A stretch of 64,000 bases of DNA from Sipunculus nudus (taxonomy: Eukaryota; Annelida; Sipuncula; Golfingiida; Sipunculidae). Where the stretch lies: assembly GCA_026874595.1 (NCBI GenBank), contig CM049307.1:76300643-76364642 (forward strand). Reading direction: 5' to 3'. Positions 63,801 through 64,000 of this stretch are shown here, piece after piece. Under the pieces are notes generated by a model. The model searched no databases, was not told the origin of the DNA, and worked only from the letters and a program-made list of their open reading frames with translations. Made by a program: the position numbers and the translations under genes. Position 1 is the first letter of the stretch. Each line of letters opens with the position of its first letter.

Positions 63801-64000
63801 CCCTTTTAAATTTCATGAGCAAATAATCTTAGTTTTATGAATATATCTAATAAGGTTAATAGTAACCAATAGCATCATTATTGAATGCCCTTTGTAATTT
63901 CAGGTATAATTGAAAGTGATGACATTGCTGATCTCACAGGGGAGATAGACCGTGGTATCAACTTCTCAAAAAAATGTGCAATGCTGGTGGACTCTGTCAA
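42796..64000 (+). CDS. VWA3A: VWA3A/VWA3B-family protein, 5' part (21 exons, truncated by window end)
   Basis: Twenty-one consecutive exons join in one frame to about 743 residues. The start (ccgccATGG, in-frame TGA four codons upstream) is strong. Residues 169-182 (RIKWLLQGSKRIFG) and 514-527 (RIDWLSSNSRKIFG) each lead into a von Willebrand A module, showing an internal duplication. Module 1 has D194-x-S196-x-A198, an incomplete MIDAS metal site. Module 2 has D539-L-S541-I-S543, a complete DxSxS site. The linker contains LDLYQVLAPNAFSYKEEF and QFQWHDGSMKNVHVD, which I associate with VWA3A/VWA3B. No signal peptide or membrane segment is visible, so it is probably intracellular. The function is poorly known; a role in ciliated cells is suggested for the vertebrate proteins but is not shown here. 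The choice between VWA3A and VWA3B is uncertain, and the C-terminal part lies beyond the window. Confidence 0.88.
43198..43830 (+). mobile_element. Short Helitron-like element in VWA3-like intron 1
   Basis: Starts TTGTATCCCCAGAC after attataa and ends GGCACC-tgc-GGTGCC, aagaaatat, CTAG before ttatat. It is the same family as 7066-11247 but lacks the 288-bp core, retaining the 600-bp part duplicated in the long copy. Confidence 0.82.
44965..45836. mobile_element. hAT-like non-autonomous element in VWA3-like intron 1
   Basis: Perfect 15-bp inverted ends CAGGGCTCGCCCTGC / GCAGGGCGAGCCCTG. The adjacent inner sequence is also imperfectly inverted (tagcca/tggcga motifs). The target duplication is not clean (ttgaacag versus gacagact), so superfamily assignment is tentative. 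Confidence 0.65.
46373..46405 (+). CDS. VWA3A: VWA3-like exon 2
   Basis: 33 nt between ttttaccag and gtaagt, encoding HLIQDGDDKE with split codons at both ends. It is accepted because its phases join exons 1 and 3 without a stop, but a short exon like this is less certain than the rest. Confidence 0.6.
49129..49312 (+). CDS. VWA3A: VWA3-like exon 3
   Basis: 184 nt, acceptor atttgcag, donor gtaaat. It encodes a charged helical stretch (DIARAKSRERMERSYDQMIE) followed by PPWAPIKTRNALEPGALAVT. Confidence 0.88.
49838..49962 (+). CDS. VWA3A: VWA3-like exon 4
   Basis: 125 nt, acceptor ccccaacag, donor gtaaac. It includes CEWLQTHSIAHQKLTLKDLV. The W-L-x-x-H-S-I/G motif recurs later as WLSQHGLK (exon 14), which supports an internally repeated architecture. 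Confidence 0.9.
50114..50297. mobile_element. pogo/Tc1-like MITE in VWA3-like intron 4
   Basis: 184 bp with inverted ends CAGTGAAACCTCGTTGTGT / ACACAACGAGGTTTCACTG flanked by TA on both sides. It sits 59 nt before the small basic exon 5. Confidence 0.88.
50357..50389 (+). CDS. VWA3A: VWA3-like exon 5, small basic exon (possible cassette)
   Basis: 33 nt between an aaag acceptor and gtaagg, encoding PKRKGMRKKIK in frame. Exons 4 and 6 also join in frame without it (AG+G), so it may be optional. The acceptor lacks the preferred C before AG, which lowers confidence. Confidence 0.5.
51413..51502 (+). CDS. VWA3A: VWA3-like exon 6
   Basis: 90 nt, acceptor atttgcag, donor gtgagt. It encodes TGKVQQHLQFEANDINEFEY, with a polar, acidic character leading to the first vWA module. 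Confidence 0.88.
52166..52220 (+). CDS. VWA3A: VWA3-like exon 7
   Basis: 55 nt, acceptor ttttttgtag, donor gtaagt. It encodes GIETYTKRIKWLLQGSKR, the first copy of the R-I-x-W-L motif that precedes each vWA module. Confidence 0.9.
52716..52817 (+). CDS. VWA3A: VWA3-like exon 8, first vWA module start
   Basis: 102 nt, phase 0. It encodes IFGLVKGMRVALVLDSSDAN: the first vWA strand followed by D-x-S, but with Ala at the third MIDAS position. Confidence 0.93.
53440..53546 (+). CDS. VWA3A: VWA3-like exon 9
   Basis: 107 nt, acceptor tatttttag, donor gtgagt. HLIDEQLSDKKGLYLLSFGT is the second strand and following loop of the vWA fold. Confidence 0.92.
55833..55958 (+). CDS. VWA3A: VWA3-like exon 10
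   Basis: 126 nt, acceptor gttttcag, donor gtaagt. It contains PSGGCNLLRGLKMVFKQ and AIVLVLGS; the G-G-(C/T)-N pattern is typical of the vWA segment that carries the fourth metal-site residue. Confidence 0.93.
56433..56541 (+). CDS. VWA3A: VWA3-like exon 11
   Basis: 109 nt, acceptor tatttacag, donor gtaagt. It encodes PDQSAEVLCDYVNQMAVGRK and VPLHTVAYDCSN, the late strands of module 1. Confidence 0.92.
56969..57034 (+). CDS. VWA3A: VWA3-like exon 12
   Basis: 66 nt, phase 0. VTLRKLSEESGGRYHCYTAT is the final helix and strand of module 1 (L-A/S-x-x-(S/T)-G-G-R-(Y/F)-H). Confidence 0.92.
57681..57812 (+). CDS. VWA3A: VWA3-like exon 13
   Basis: 132 nt, acceptor gctacag, donor gtgaga, phase 0. 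It encodes a helical linker (DISTLLQEIQTAQDVLNKIK), probably coiled. Confidence 0.92.
58549..58687 (+). CDS. VWA3A: VWA3-like exon 14
   Basis: 139 nt, acceptor attcacag, donor gtcagt. It encodes a Pro-rich linker (SRFLPRPPGHEDPLRIEMPK) and TTSVDWLSQHGLK. Confidence 0.93.
58775..59235 (+). other. gactc-rich low-complexity stretch in VWA3-like intron 14
   Basis: Repeated ggactc/gactca words at both edges (58790-58870 and 59108-59220) hint at a decayed MITE related to the gagtactcgagt type. No clean ends were seen. Confidence 0.3.
59359..59462 (+). CDS. VWA3A: VWA3-like exon 15
   Basis: 104 nt, acceptor tttgcag, donor gttagt. RRLDLYQVLAPNAFSYKEEF is the VWA3-family linker signature I relied on most. 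Confidence 0.94.
60868..61043 (+). CDS. VWA3A: VWA3-like exon 16
   Basis: 176 nt, acceptor gagaacag, donor gtaatg. It encodes AMTQFQWHDGSMKNVHVDMT and the second copy of the pre-vWA motif, RIDWLSSNSRKIFG. Confidence 0.94.
61399..61518 (+). CDS. VWA3A: VWA3-like exon 17, second vWA module with intact MIDAS
   Basis: 120 nt, acceptor tcttacag, donor gtcagt. VVIVVDLSISSKNYLVHIQH carries the complete D-x-S-x-S site at residues 539-543. Confidence 0.95.
62000..62074 (+). CDS. VWA3A: VWA3-like exon 18
   Basis: 75 nt, acceptor ttgaacag, donor gtaagt. FGSDVHMWKPTMVKPTPENL is the strand after the first helix of module 2. Confidence 0.93.
62580..62674 (+). CDS. VWA3A: VWA3-like exon 19
   Basis: 95 nt, acceptor gactttag, donor gtaagt. 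WILDLQCAGSRNFLKAFQVA includes the G-S/T-N segment expected for the metal-site loop. Confidence 0.93.
63237..63482 (+). CDS. VWA3A: VWA3-like exon 20
   Basis: 246 nt, acceptor atttacag, donor gtaggc. It contains GLYLFTSGIPDQTQDTLCSY, a strand with VHVILFNVDDYDSHGAIPGR, and the closing helix LRNLAHCSDGRFHWFRETG of module 2. Confidence 0.95.
63636..63770 (+). repeat. Single diverged unit of the AGGTCA-rich repeat
   Basis: ggtcacaaggtcaaagttcg then aggtcacagg in VWA3-like intron 20, an isolated relative of the 27.8-29.5 kb array. Confidence 0.6.
63904..64000 (+). CDS. VWA3A: VWA3-like exon 21 (cut by window end)
   Basis: Acceptor atttcag. It encodes IIESDDIADLTGEIDRGINF and SKKCAMLVDSVK, still open at the last base, so the exon continues outside the window. 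Confidence 0.92.

Overview
This is an AT-rich stretch of animal nuclear DNA. It holds two intron-rich genes on the + strand and a dense field of non-autonomous transposons and minisatellites. Introns are GT-AG, coding exons are short (17-246 nt), and no prokaryotic signals are seen. The repeat style (Helitron-like elements with tandem cores, hAT and Tc1/mariner MITEs, repeats packed with AGGTCA half-sites) together with the protein sequences suggests a lophotrochozoan, most likely a bivalve mollusc. That assignment is inference.

Bases 1-29,799 contain no coding exon I can support. They hold several copies of a roughly 1.7-2 kb repeat (called RepA here; 1-1937 on the - strand, 16803-18543, 19768-21640 and 25417-27811 on the + strand), a Tc1/mariner-like MITE (1945-3027), minisatellites (3200-6380), and a 4.2 kb Helitron-like element with a 288-bp tandem core (7066-11247). 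Shorter relatives of that element lie at 15256-15697, 25763-26773 and 43198-43830. A 180-bp tandem element (23374-24905) and an array rich in DR1 motifs with a nested hAT MITE (27815-29530) follow. A CpG-containing area near 13.25-13.6 kb could be a promoter, but this is weakly supported.

Bases 29,800-38,749 encode the small GTPase SAR1, which drives COPII coat assembly at ER exit sites. Six coding exons give 193 residues. Exon 2, carrying the P-loop and switch I, exists in two tandem versions of exactly 120 nt and identical phase (31288-31407 and 34036-34155). This is the hallmark of mutually exclusive exons and would give two SAR1 isoforms that differ beside switch I. A 50-bp minisatellite that repeatedly copies the 3' end and splice donor of the first version lies directly downstream of it. 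A broken partial duplicate of exon 4 lies just before the true exon 4.

Bases 42,796-64,000 hold the first 21 exons of a VWA3A/VWA3B-family gene, about 743 residues, running off the right edge. It shows two von Willebrand A-type modules: the first has an incomplete metal site and the second a complete one. Its introns carry a Helitron-like element, a hAT-like element and a pogo-like MITE. The two genes share a strand but show no sign of working together; SAR1 acts in secretion, and VWA3 proteins are poorly characterised.
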